Part shown: one piece after another, positions 53,736 to 63,266 of the stretch
Numbering within the stretch: position 1 is the first letter of the stretch
Layout of the letters: each line of letters starts with the position of its first letter
Source: Lucinisca nassula
Lineage: Eukaryota > Mollusca > Bivalvia > Lucinida > Lucinidae
Direction: 5' to 3'
Length of the DNA: 64,000 bases
Assembly: GCA_963580285.1 (NCBI GenBank)
Contig: OY757021.1
Location: 90,383,221 to 90,447,220, forward strand
Notes under the pieces: generated by a model
The model's database searches: none
What the model was told of the DNA's origin: nothing
The model's input: the letters and a program-made list of their open reading frames with translations, nothing else
Program-made: the position numbers and the translations under genes

Positions 53736-53854
53736 CATCGATCGCACACTCTATTTTCTATGTATTTATTTCTCTTTTGTTCTTTTATTTCTTTTTTTGC
53801 GCCTGAATGGCAACCTGCTAGGTGTACTCTGAGAGTAGATCGGAGCAGTCGAAT

Positions 53855-54134
53855 CCATTACGATAACACACTCGTGCGATATAGTGCAATTTTTACATCT
53901 CCAAAATGGCTACTTTTCTGACGAAAATCGGTGATATTTTTCTTATTTATACTGCAAATATAGGTTGTGGGTACTCGTTAGAACCGCCTCAATGAGGCGG
54001 TTCTAACGAGTACCCACAACCTATGTCTTGGAGCAGAAATAAGAAAAATATTGTTTACCCCCGTAAACCCCAGTTTTCTCTATATAAAGTGGGGTGTAAG
54101 GGGGTGTTCATTTTACGGACTTGTTCACGTGATG
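53855..54134 (+). mobile_element. Hairpin MITE A, B-type, perfect hairpin
   Basis: Ends 'cattacgataacacactcg' and 'acttgttcacgtgatg'. The arms are perfect from 'gtgggtactcgttagaac' through the 'gcctcaatgaggc' centre. Confidence 0.9.
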
Positions 54135-54138
54135 CAAG

Positions 54139-54414
54139 TCATCACGAAAACACGTCTATATAATTCTGACCCCCATTGAACCCCACTTATATATAGTGAA
54201 ACTGGGTTTACAGGGTTATACTTTTTTTATTTCTGCTCTAAAATATAGAGTGTGGGTAGTCGTTAGAACCGCCTCGATGAGGCGGTTCTAATGAGTACAC
54301 ACAATCTATATTTTGAGCAGAAATAAGAAAAATATCACCAATGGTCATCGAAAAAAAAAAAGATTTTTCGGAGGTAAAGTTTTCAATGTATTTGTATAGG
54401 CGTGTTTTCGTAAC
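54139..54414 (-). mobile_element. Hairpin MITE A, A-type
   Basis: Immediately follows a B-type copy (4-bp gap). Ends 'catcacgaaaacacgtc' and 'ataggcgtgttttcgta'; hairpin 'accgcctcgatgaggcggt'. Confidence 0.9.
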
Positions 54415-54432
54415 CGTTAAATATAGCAAAAT

Positions 54433-54958
54433 TTATTTGTTTGATTTGAGGTTCACAGTCCACGTCAACGATATATAGGTTATTTTGGAGACGTCGCTTC
54501 TTGTTTTATGGGACTTTTACCCGGCATTGAGATGAAATGATATATCTCAAGCCTTGGCGCCCAATGAAACGAATATGTTTTATATGTATGGAGGGTCCGA
54601 CTCGGACCACTTTGCTTGTGCAGGCTTAGACCCTCTAAGCTGTTTACCAGTTTCAGCTCTTGATGGAAGTACCATTCAGCCAATCGAATTTCTCCAAGAC
54701 CTGGGGCCAGTTGTTCAAAACTAACGACATCGTTAGTTAACGTATCGTTAAAACTTTGATCATTAAATATGGCAAATATGCTGAAATTTTGGCTGAAAAA
54801 TGTGAGCAGCTTTTGCGGACGCAAAAGCTGCTCACATTTTTTCAGCAAAAGTACCAAAATTTACGATATTGTACTTGCTAGAAGAGTTAGCAATTTGACC
54901 ACTAACGAGCTCGTTAAGCTAACGATGCTTTGAACAACTGGCCCCAGATGAGCAGGGC
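54433..54958 (-). mobile_element. SINE family B split by MITE O
   Basis: 'tttgtttgatttgaggttca' to 'tctccaagacct', where the MITE is inserted. Confidence 0.75.
54713..54945 (-). mobile_element. Palindromic MITE family O, second copy
   Basis: Inverted relative to 20921-21164 with the same ends 'ggggccagttgttcaaa' and the same central hairpin 'agcagcttttgcggacgc'. Confidence 0.87.
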
Positions 54959-55109
54959 ATATAGAACGTTTTTTTTTTTTTTTTTTTTTTTTCAGAGAAC
55001 GGCAAGGAAAATACGATACGATATTTTAATGAATTTACTCAAGTCTTAATGTCGGCCAGTGGTCTGCTTCAGAAAAAATAAATAAAACATGAACAATTTG
55101 AAAACGGAG

Positions 55110-55383
55110 CATTAAGAAAACACGCCTTTACAAATACATTATAAATTTTACCGCCGAAAATTGAAACTTTTAAGATGAAAAATTGTGATATTTTTCTTAT
55201 TTCTGCTCAAAATATAGACTGTGAGTACACGTTAGTGCCGCCTCGTTGAGACGGTTCAACCGGGTACCCACAATCTATATTTTAGGTCAAAAATAAGAAA
55301 AATAATGTTTATCCCTGTAAACCCCAGTTTTACAATATATAAATGGGGTTAAAGGAGGTCAAAATTATATAATTTGTGATGGT
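55110..55383 (+). mobile_element. Hairpin MITE A
   Basis: Left end 'cattaagaaaacacgcc'. Hairpin 'tagtgccgcctcgt' / 'gagacggttcaac' is mismatched. The right end is eroded. Confidence 0.75.
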
Positions 55384-55456
55384 AGCATGAAGGAAAGTTA
55401 GTAGAAATTCTATTTTTATGTTACATTTCAGAGAAAACCGGGTTAAATATTCATAT

Positions 55457-55691
55457 GGACCCCGTCAAGCGATTTTGGTACTTATCGCCCTTGCGAGCAG
55501 CGAAGGTTCAGGCGAGCCTGCGCATCCGCGCAGTCTCGCCAGAACCTTCGCTGCTCGCTCATACAAGCAGTGAATCAAGAGGAACCTTCAGACAGAAAGC
55601 CATATCCCTGGCCCCGCTGAATGGCTTGGCATGCGCAGTTAAAATTTGTCATGACGGAATGCTCGAAGACACAAATTCGCTTGGCGAGGCT
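55457..55691 (+). mobile_element. MITE family J
   Basis: 'ggaccccgtcaagcgatttt' and 'cgcttggcgaggctc' ends, flanked by 'catat'. Internal hairpin 'gcagcgaaggttcaggcgag' with its complement. Confidence 0.82.
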
Positions 55692-55699
55692 CATATAAT

Positions 55700-56440
55700 G
55701 TTAACACTTTGTTTCATAAAATTTATGTGAAAAGAGTATTAGAAAATATTTTCTGCTGTAGTTTGACTGATGCTATAAGAGTTGATGCTGTAGGTGATTG
55801 GCGATTGAGCAGTTTTACCCTCTTCATCAGGTAAAGTCTGAAATTTCTGTATAATTCTGCCGAAAAATTAGGTCTAACTCAACATACAAGCTGATATTTC
55901 CCTTGATGTTAATCTGCTATAAGTTGGCCAAACATCTAATGATGTATTTTCACGCTGTTTAAAGCATTAGATATGATCAAAATAATATCAGAGTGGAAAA
56001 ATCGTTTTGCCTCATTTCTGAGACAGGTTATGGAAAAATCTAAGTAACTATAACTTGTGATCAGCAGTCTGGTTATTGTCTTTGCTGTTCATATGCCTAT
56101 GGTATGTGTCCTCAGAAATCGTATGACAAACATCAATGAGTCTGATCAGGATGCGCATTTGCGCAGTCTGATAAGAATATTCCCTGGTGGTTCAAGTCAA
56201 TTAGTTGATTTTGCCTTTTAGCAGGTTCATTTAATCTTTTACCCCATGTTTAATCTTAATATATTTTTGGACGATATAAGTGATAGATAAGACACTGATT
56301 ATAAATGATAATGTCTATATATTTTCCTTTTAGTCGATAAATGTTTGGCTTCGTGTAATATTATTGCATTTAATACCATTTTATGTCTGATTTTTAAATG
56401 ACAATTTCCAATCGAAGCGATAACATCTCTGAAACTCTTG
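55700..56440. other. Upstream region of RASSF-like gene 2
   Basis: No ORF. One 'gcgcagtctgat' fragment at about 56160. Mostly AT-rich sequence. Confidence 0.35.
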
Positions 56441-56446
56441 TTACAC

Positions 56447-56489
56447 GCGCCGTTGGGTAGTGACCATTCACAAGAATAGCGTATATAAC
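56447..56489 (+). promoter_or_regulatory. Predicted promoter of RASSF-like gene 2
   Basis: 'acacgcgccgtt' followed by TATA box 'tatataa' at 56483-56489. Same order as upstream of gene 1. Confidence 0.5.
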
Positions 56490-56514
56490 AGTCGATCTGC
56501 AAAAATCATTACCA

Positions 56515-56555
56515 TTTAGATTTGAAATCTGGATAGATGTCTAACTTACACGCAG
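56515..56555 (+). other. Predicted 5'-UTR exon of RASSF-like gene 2
   Basis: Ends at the perfect donor 'cgcag|gtaagt' (GT at 56556). The matching acceptor would be 'ctttaatttcag' ending at 59082. Start approximate. Confidence 0.4.
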
Positions 56556-56600
56556 GTAAGTGTTTTTTTTTATTTTCAAACGGAATTTCATTTAAAATGA

Positions 56601-56763
56601 CATCACATGAACAAGTCCGTGAAATAAAAACCCCTTAAACTCCACTTTATATAGAGAAAACTGCGGTTTACGGGGTTACACACTAACGAGCACCCGCAAC
56701 CTATGTTTGCAGTATATGTTACAAAATATCACAGGTTTAACCGATTTGGAGATATAAAATGCA
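56601..56763 (-). mobile_element. Hairpin MITE A, B-type, core deleted
   Basis: 'catcacatgaacaagtccg' end, 'acactaacgagcacccgc' arm, 'ttggagatataaaatgcacc' left part. Confidence 0.7.
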
Positions 56764-56778
56764 CCATTACATAAACAC

Positions 56779-56944
56779 GCGGACCGCCAATGCTAATAAA
56801 CCCTATTGGTTTCATTGGGCGACAGGGCTTGAGATGTCATTTCATCTTAATGTCGGGTAAAAGTCCCACAAAATTGGAAGCAATGTCTCCAAAATGACCT
56901 TTACAGTGTTGACGGGGACGTTAAACCTCAAATCAAACAAACAA
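56779..56944 (+). mobile_element. SINE family B, 5'-truncated
   Basis: Starts within the middle ('atgctaataaaccctattgg') and ends 'aaatcaaacaaacaaat'. 5' truncation is typical of target-primed insertion. Confidence 0.85.
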
Positions 56945-57045
56945 ATACATTGTTAATTTTACAGCGGAAAAAAAAACGAACATTTTAAGATGAAAAAGTG
57001 TGAGAAAAATAAAGTGTACAACCGTAAACCCCAGTTTTACTATAT

Positions 57046-57250
57046 GGGCCCTTTCAAGCGATTTTGGTACTTATCGCTTATGCGAGCAGCGAAGGTTCAG
57101 GCGAGCCTGCGCATCCGCGCAGTCTCGCCAGAACCTTCGCTGCTCGCTCATACAAGCAGTGAATCAAGAGGAACCTTCAGACAGAAGGCCATATTCCCGG
57201 CCCCTCTGAATGGCTGGGCATGCGCAGTTGAAATTTGTCATGACGGGCTC
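57046..57250 (+). mobile_element. MITE family J, short form
   Basis: 'gggccctttcaagcgatttt' to 'catgacgggctc', flanked by 'atat' on both sides. Lacks about 27 bp near the right end compared with 55457-55691. Confidence 0.82.
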
Positions 57251-57409
57251 ATATAGAAGTGGGGTCTAAAGGGGTCAAAATTATATAGGCGTGTTTTCGT
57301 GATGTGTGTCGCACAGGTCTGGTATCGTAATTAGATGTAAGTTCAGTGTCCAATAAAAAGGATATTGGCTCACAGTTAGATGAGTAGCCTGGCAATCAGG
57401 CCCTGTATT

Positions 57410-57622
57410 TTAACCCTTGTCCGGCTGAATATTTATATATGCCACACCCACTACCGATTATCAACCAATCAGATTACTTGATGCAAATTATTGCAACAAA
57501 TTCACAATCTGAATGGCAAACAATGTAGATCCTGATCAGATGGCTTCGTCAGAAGCCATCTGATCTGGATCTACATTGTTTCAAAGATCACACATATCCG
57601 GGCTCAACAGGACAAGGGTTAA
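57410..57622. mobile_element. piggyBac-type MITE family I
   Basis: 213 bp including TTAA at 57410-57413 and 57619-57622. Ends 'cccttgtccggctgaat' and 'caacaggacaaggg'; centre 'gatggcttcgtcagaagcc'. Confidence 0.88.
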
Positions 57623-57732
57623 GTCATTTATATAAGCAAGGTACACAACTGCAGTAAACCTGTAGAAATATGTATTATTATTTGCCTCTTATCTATGTGT
57701 TAAATCCAGTCTAGGGTTTCAATTTTATGTGG

Positions 57733-57810
57733 GGCCGAGGTGGTTTTGGGGCCGAGGTGTCTAGGGGCCGAAGTGTCTAGGGGCCGAGGTGGTTTTGGGG
57801 CCGAAGTGTC
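57733..57810. repeat. G-rich minisatellite
   Basis: Five units of 'ggggccgaggtg' or 'ggggccgaagtg' separated by 'gttttg' or 'tcta'. The regularly spaced GGGG runs could form a quadruplex. Confidence 0.9.
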
Positions 57811-57944
57811 ATGTTACCTTAAATCCGACATTACTTGAGAACTTTATATTAGTGTATCTGTTTTGCAATGTTTTATGAAACTACTGATACCAGTCTATTA
57901 TAGATGAGCTGCCACAAAACGTGGCATATAAAATACTAGCGTTA

Positions 57945-58025
57945 TCTTTGGGCGGTAGGGCTTGAGATGTCAGTGTAAGTTGAAAATTCCATAACATCGG
58001 GAGCAACGTCTCCAAAATTACAGGT
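57945..58025 (+). mobile_element. SINE family B fragment
   Basis: 'gggcggtagggcttgagatg' to 'gagcaacgtctccaaaat'. Confidence 0.6.
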
Positions 58026-58052
58026 AATTCCCGATCGACAAACCTGAACTAT

Positions 58053-58340
58053 CGCCACCGGCCATCGGGACTTGGAGAAATAGATTGGGCTGCATGGTGC
58101 TTCCGCGAAGAGCTTAACTTCTGACTACACACGAGTACTGGCAAACCGCTTAGAAGGACTAAGACTGGCCAGGCAAAGCGGTGTGAGTCAGATCGTCCAA
58201 TGTATATACGCCTTCTGGTTTCATTGGGCGGCAGGGCTTGAGGTGTCATTTCACCTCAATGTCGGGTAAAAGTCGCGACGTCTCCAAAATGACCTAAATC
58301 GTGTTGACGGAGACGTTAAATCCCAAATTAAAACAATTCA
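58053..58340 (+). mobile_element. SINE family B, diverged
   Basis: 'ccggccatcgggacttggag' to 'gttgacggagacgttaaatc' with an A-rich tail. Confidence 0.8.
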
Positions 58341-58728
58341 AATAAAAACCTGAACTCAAACAAACAAATCAACCAACCAGGAAAGTTGTATACGGGTGCG
58401 TGTACGTTTAACAAACAGTGGATACTCAGGGTAGACCGCATTCTCTGGCATCTGATCCGGGTATACAGCGTTTGCCAATGTCCCAAGTATGGGACGCTAT
58501 GCATGTATGGATTAATGCGTTGAATGCAAATGTTCAGTTGTAGTTCAGACGCCGCCCTTGCAAATACTGCATAAAGGGGAGGGATAAGAAGGGTGAGATA
58601 ATTAGGTAGAGATAAAACTCTCTGTAGCCTGTGGCGAATATTCTTATCTTCTATGTAAGGAAACACTTCCATTAGGAAAACATGACCGTGTGCAATAATG
58701 GCGCCCAACATGGTATCAGAAATGACCC
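58341..58728. other. No supported gene
   Basis: A 172-codon minus-strand ORF covers 58328-58846 but runs through SINE and MITE sequence and has no domain signature. Part of gene 2's predicted intron. Confidence 0.4.
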
Positions 58729-58729
58729 A

Positions 58730-58950
58730 ATTTAGGTAAAAACTACATGTAATAATATCTTTCTTATTTCTGCTTACAGCATAGATCGTTTGTGCTTGGT
58801 AGAACCGCCTCAATGAGGCGGTTCTAAAGAGTACAGATGTACCCACACTCTATGTTTTTGAAAATAAGGCAGATGATGTATACCCCGTAAACCCCAGTTT
58901 TCTCTATATAAATTGTAGTTTAGAGGGGTGTTCATTTGATAACGTGATGG
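58730..58950 (+). mobile_element. Hairpin MITE A, B-type
   Basis: Hairpin 'tagaaccgcctcaat' / 'gaggcggttctaaa', right part 'ggggtgttcatttg'. Confidence 0.75.
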
Positions 58951-59000
58951 TTTCCTGCGGTTCTAATGAGCACACACAATTTGTGTTTTAGCCAAACATA
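58951..59000 (-). mobile_element. Hairpin MITE A fragment
   Basis: 'gcggttctaatgagcacaca' then 'caatttgtgttttag'. Confidence 0.45.
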
Positions 59001-59187
59001 ATCGTTAAGGATATGGGTCGTGTATTGTGGAGGTGTTCTATGAACACAATTCCTGTTGTTATATCAGTTCCTTTAATTTCAGGTCAATAACTGGAGAGGA
59101 CTCATACAGCGAGACAAATCGGCGATTTTGTCCACACTCTGAAATTCCAGTTTGTATTCACTTCAAGCTTATCGTGTTCGCGAAAAA

Positions 59188-60108
59188 ATGTTGCAAGGTA
59201 GAACAAGAACATTTGCACCTCTGAGGTGCTGGAGACATGAAAATATAGCGGAAGACAAGAGATGCCTACTCAAAACTCAAGACTACGAATCGGAAGCTGA
59301 AGAACAGACAATAAACTTTTGCAGAGGCAGAACGTTCTTAATCGATCATCCATTGCAAAGTAAAGGTAAAGCAAAAAACTCTGGGTATTCAGTCAGTCCT
59401 GGCGCTGCAGAAAATACATCAAGCAGAGACAGTTTAAAAGGAAAACAGACCTTCCTCAGAAAATACTTCTATCGTTTCATTCGAAAATCGAAAAGTCTGT
59501 CGCAAATAGTTGGCAAAGCAACAACCGAAAATCAAAACGAAACAAGACCGGACTACATGTCTTCCAATGATGACCTTGCTTATGGCTTAAAACCAACTGT
59601 AGAAACCAATTTTCAAACTCTAGAAGAAAGGTGTCGTTTCTATTGGAACTCAAACAGTGAGTCAGATGACGAATCGGATTTTGAGGATGAACATAGATCA
59701 TACAGCTTCCCCGAGTTAAACAAATCGTTTTTGAAAGGGGATAAGGTAATTTGTGCTGGGAAAGAAGTTGCTATTGGAGAAGAGAAGAATGTAATAGAAG
59801 TTGATATTAATGACCAAAAGTGTGATTTCAATGATTCGGAGAAATACTTTACAGATCTAAATGAGAGTTTTGAAGACGATCATAGTGAAATATATGACAC
59901 TTCGTATTCATCAGACGACGATTCTTTTTCAGATCTAAGTGACTGTGAATTAGAGGAAAATGCTGGTGTAGGTATTTCTTGCAGTGACTTTACCACAAGT
60001 ATGTTTTGTAAGGAATCAACGGTTAATTGGCTGGCGAGGAGTGAGGCAAGGGTAAATTTTAGGAGGACTGTTATTTATGATCCAGACTCAGAGGAATCGT
60101 TAATTTGA
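59188..60108 (+). CDS. RASSF-like paralogue lacking most of the RA domain, 306 aa
   Basis: Paralogue of 23367-24566. Shared blocks in order: 'MLQGRTR' (RA-domain tail), a basic segment ('FLRKYFYRFIRKSKSLS'), 'LEERCRFYWN' at about 145-154, the identical acidic block 'SNSESDDESDFEDE' at 155-168, 'LSDCELEEN', and a C-terminus ending in EESLI as in gene 1. The first ATG of the frame is at 59188. Upstream in this frame is a TGA near 59141, and the exon from acceptor 59082 is about 65 bp shorter than gene 1 before the 'SEIPV' segment. The N-terminal RA strands are therefore deleted or frameshifted. Either a truncated but expressed protein or an early pseudogene. The long open frame and conserved motifs favour past or present selection. 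Confidence 0.7.
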   Translation: MLQGRTRTFAPLRCWRHENIAEDKRCLLKTQDYESEAEEQTINFCRGRTFLIDHPLQSKGKAKNSGYSVSPGAAENTSSRDSLKGKQTFLRKYFYRFIRKSKSLSQIVGKATTENQNETRPDYMSSNDDLAYGLKPTVETNFQTLEERCRFYWNSNSESDDESDFEDEHRSYSFPELNKSFLKGDKVICAGKEVAIGEEKNVIEVDINDQKCDFNDSEKYFTDLNESFEDDHSEIYDTSYSSDDDSFSDLSDCELEENAGVGISCSDFTTSMFCKESTVNWLARSEARVNFRRTVIYDPDSEESLI

Positions 60109-60467
60109 CAATTTGCTTGAATATAAATTCAAACATATTCTAGAACTTCCAAAATATTTAAAGAAATAAGTTTGTGGATGTGATGGTCTTCGGTGAATGA
60201 TCGATCTAACGCTATAGCAACGCAGTGCTTTGTAACTTTTCGAATGGCGACTAGTTCTTCTTGGGTATACAGATCACTGCTGACAGCAATAGTGATGCTT
60301 GCTTAAAATGAAATTTTACGTCCCATTCAACACCATTTAGGGCATTTTTAAAACGTTACAAAACTATGTCTATATAAAGCTAATAATCACAACAAGCTGT
60401 ATAATTCCCTGACATGTATTGTTTCTGGCATGTACATGTCGTTCCCATCAAGTTTTACGTGCTTTTG
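60109..60467. other. 3' flank of gene 2; SINE fragment
   Basis: No canonical AATAAA close to the stop; 'aaagaaataag' at about 60157 is the nearest A-rich candidate. 60305-60350 is a solitary SINE 3' end ('gaaattttacgtcccattca'). Confidence 0.45.
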
Positions 60468-60680
60468 TTAACCCTTCTCTTGCTGAATATTCAGTTTAGC
60501 CACACCCATTTCTAACTTTGAACCAATCAGATTACTTGATGTAATTTATTCCTACAAATTCATAAACTGAATGTCAAACAGTGTAGATCCTGATCAGATG
60601 GCTTCTTCAGAAGCCATCTGATCTGGATCTACACTGTTTCCAAAGATAGGGGTTGTCCTGAACAGCAAGGTAAGGGTTAA
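60468..60680. mobile_element. piggyBac-type MITE family I
   Basis: 213 bp, TTAA at 60468-60471 and 60677-60680; ends 'cccttctcttgctgaat' and 'agcaaggtaaggg'; centre 'gatggcttcttcagaagcc'. Confidence 0.88.
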
Positions 60681-60744
60681 TAAGAAGAAAACAGTCAGAT
60701 AAATTCTTAACTCGTTGATAATTGCGCCGGAACACAGCATTTCC

Positions 60745-60850
60745 CACAATTAACATGTGCGCCCCGCAAAGACTCAGATCAGCCTACGCATCCGCGCAGT
60801 CTGATCAGAGTCTTCGTTGTGCGCTCTACGGATAGCTAAGGCACCTATAC
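60745..60850. repeat. Short hairpin repeat
   Basis: 'caaagactcagatcagcc' and 'gtctgatcagagtcttcg' form a stem around 'gcatccgcgcag', resembling the core of MITE J. Confidence 0.55.
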
Positions 60851-61051
60851 CCTTCATGCAGCAAGGGATGTCTATGGTCAGATTATATTGATGTGCAGGC
60901 TGATCTGATTCTTCGCTGGGCACACATGTAAGGTGTAGGATTTGCTGTGCTCCGGTCCAATTATTACAATTTTCATTGAATTCTGAGCCACGACAAGCAA
61001 AAAGGTGTCTTCGGAATTGTGCACTCGAAAATAACAAAAAAAAAAAAAAAA

Positions 61052-61842
61052 CATTACGTAAACGCGATTATACAAATTCGGTGTAAATTTTACCGCAAAA
61101 ACAAAAGAGATAAAAATGCGATATTGTTTCTTATTTCTGCTCAAAACATAGATTGTTGATACTCGTCAAAACCGCCTCATTGAGCCGGTTCTATCGAGTA
61201 CCCACAGTCTATGTTTTAGAGCAGAAAACATAAAAATAAGCCCTTTAAGGTGCATTATTGAGCTACCGGGTCTCAATTTTTTTTTCTGGTTTTTATCTTC
61301 AATGCATACTCCTTTGTCATGTGTACACTTTTGGAGCCAAATACAGCTTCAGAACTTTGTGAAAATGGTCGTTTTCATTCGTGTTTATCCTTCGCTCTGA
61401 ACATGTGTTCGGAATTTCTGTTCTAAAAATAAATCTGTCACTTTACACGTACATGGCGACAGTATCGTGTCTGTGTATCGTTACTTATGGCATGGTATTT
61501 TTCCGATTCAGGCATGGCCTAAGCAAACAAGGCCAAAAATGAACGTCGCATAACGTCATAGATTGGGATTCTATTTTTGTCAAGAACTAAAAAAAGATCT
61601 AACTAGTGTTCGAAACCTAGTTAGGAAATCCCTCTCAAACTCGTTTACCTGTCATCATAATTGTTCGCATTTTTGCATAAAATGCATTCATTTGTATTGT
61701 TTTAAAGAAAAATACCGGCTATATGTATTTTATTTTTGGAAGCATTTTTTTCCAGATAGCTCAATAATGCACCTTTAAACCTGTTTTACTATATACAAGA
61801 AGGGTTCAAGGAGGTCAAAATTAGTTATGCGTGTGTTCCTGA
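61052..61842 (+). mobile_element. Hairpin MITE A split by a 525-bp MITE
   Basis: 'cattacgtaaacgcg' start, hairpin 'aaccgcctcattgagccggtt', then the insert 61249-61773, then 'aacctgttttactatatac' and 'gtgtgttcctgatg'. Confidence 0.78.
61249..61773. mobile_element. 525-bp MITE with TTTAA duplication
   Basis: Ends 'ggtgcattattgagcta' and 'tagctcaataatgcacc' are inverted repeats flanked by TTTAA at 61244-61248 and 61774-61778. The interior is without ORF. No other copy in the window. Confidence 0.82.
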
Positions 61843-61844
61843 TG

Positions 61845-62030
61845 AAAGACGACATATCGACTTCAGGCCCCGAGGTTATAAAACATCTTTTTCATGCTTA
61901 ACTCAGCTAAGCATGAAACTTGTGAGGCTCATAAGTCACAAATCAGTTATTTTTTTCTGCTCAGATACGCACAGAATATCATTTATCAAGCTCATAAATG
62001 TTAAAATCTTACCTTTGGTATGCATTTTAA
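61845..62030. other. No gene seen
   Basis: Short unassigned sequence. Confidence 0.3.
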
Positions 62031-62031
62031 T

Positions 62032-62308
62032 CACCCCCGCTCATCGGGGCTTGAAGAAATAGATGGGCTGCATGATGCTTTCACACAGGGCTGAATCTGA
62101 CCGCACACGAGTACTGGTAAACCTTTAGAGGGCCTAAGCCTGCCCAGGCAAAGCGCTGCGAGTCGGACCATCCATGCTTATAAACCCTTTTGATGTCATT
62201 TCATCGCAATGTCGGTAAAAGTCCCACAAAATTGGAAGCAACGGCTCCAAAATGACCTATACATTGTTGAAGGGGACGTTAAACCTCAACTCAAACAAAC
62301 AAACAAAA
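62032..62308 (+). mobile_element. SINE family B
   Basis: 'cccccgctcatcggggcttg' to 'acgttaaacctcaactcaaa' and (CAAA)n; a short deletion after 'aaaccctttt'. Confidence 0.85.
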
Positions 62309-62326
62309 GTAATGAGCAGGATAAAT

Positions 62327-62539
62327 TTAACCCTTGTCCTGCTGAATATTTAAATATGTCACACCCACTACTGATTATCAGCCAATCAGATTACGTGATG
62401 CAAATTATTGCAACAAATTCATAAACTGGATGGCAAACAATGAAGATCCAGATCAGATGGCTTCTTCAGAAGCCATCTGATCTGGATCTATATTGTTTCA
62501 AAGATAAGGCATATCCGGGCTCAGCAGGACAAGGGTTAA
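62327..62539. mobile_element. piggyBac-type MITE family I
   Basis: 213 bp, TTAA at 62327-62330 and 62536-62539; ends 'cccttgtcctgctgaat' and 'cagcaggacaaggg'; centre 'agatggcttcttcagaagcc'. Confidence 0.9.
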
Positions 62540-62690
62540 TGCGCGAGTGAGATGAACGTGGTAAAAGTTTTATAACTTCGGGGCCAAATCACAAGCTTTT
62601 ATGACTGTACGAAGAAGAATCACACTGCACGGATGCACAGACTAATCTGAGTCTTTGCTGTGTGTACATGTACATGCTCGCACACAGGTC

Positions 62691-62973
62691 CACATCACGC
62701 AGACATGCCTATATAATTTTGACCCCTTAAACCCCACTTTTATAAAGTAAAAACTGGGGTTTACATGGGTATACCTTATTTTTCTTATTTCTGCTCTGAA
62801 ATATAGATCATGGGTACTCGTTAGAACCGCCTCAATGAGGCGGTTCTAACGAGTACTCAGAATCTATATTTTGAACAGAAATAAGAAATCTATTACAAAT
62901 TTTCATCTTTAAATTCTCATTTTTTTCGGCTGTAAAGTTAATTGTGTATTTGCAGAGGCGTGTTTTTGTAATA
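62691..62973 (-). mobile_element. Hairpin MITE A
   Basis: 'catcacgcagacatgcc' and 'agaggcgtgtttttgtaat' ends; perfect hairpin 'ttagaaccgcctcaatgagg' centre. Confidence 0.87.
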
Positions 62974-63266
62974 ATTTGTCGCGACTGAAATATATACTAA
63001 AACTATTAATATGCATGTATTTCTTTGTTATCATGCCACCGGGCTTGGATGTTCCAAAAAAAAAAAAAAACATGCTAGACTGAGTTGAGTATGAATTTTC
63101 CAATGTTAATAAATATTAAGATACAAATATATTAAGCACTTCTCCCGCCTATTTCAGCAGAAATTGTTGTCCTGCTCTAAGATTTTACCATGCCAATAAT
63201 TCTTGGCATTTTAAGTTCATTAGCAAGACAAATTTTGTGTTCAGGTGGGCTGAGCATTCAAAAGGT

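Larger units (their letters stand above)
56764..57303 (+). mobile_element. Hairpin MITE A with two nested elements
   Basis: 'cattacataaacacgc' is interrupted by a SINE, continues 'aaatacattgttaatttt' to 'ttactatat', is interrupted by MITE J, and ends 'ataggcgtgttttcgtgatg'. The core hairpin is deleted. Confidence 0.8.

Noticed and set aside
58328..58846. 172-codon minus-strand ORF
   Set aside because: Runs through a SINE tail and a hairpin MITE, with no domain or codon signature; likely chance.
59152..59187. Upstream non-ATG start for RASSF-like gene 2
   Set aside because: The codon at 59152 is TTG; the first ATG in frame is 59188, with A at -3, so the later start was used.
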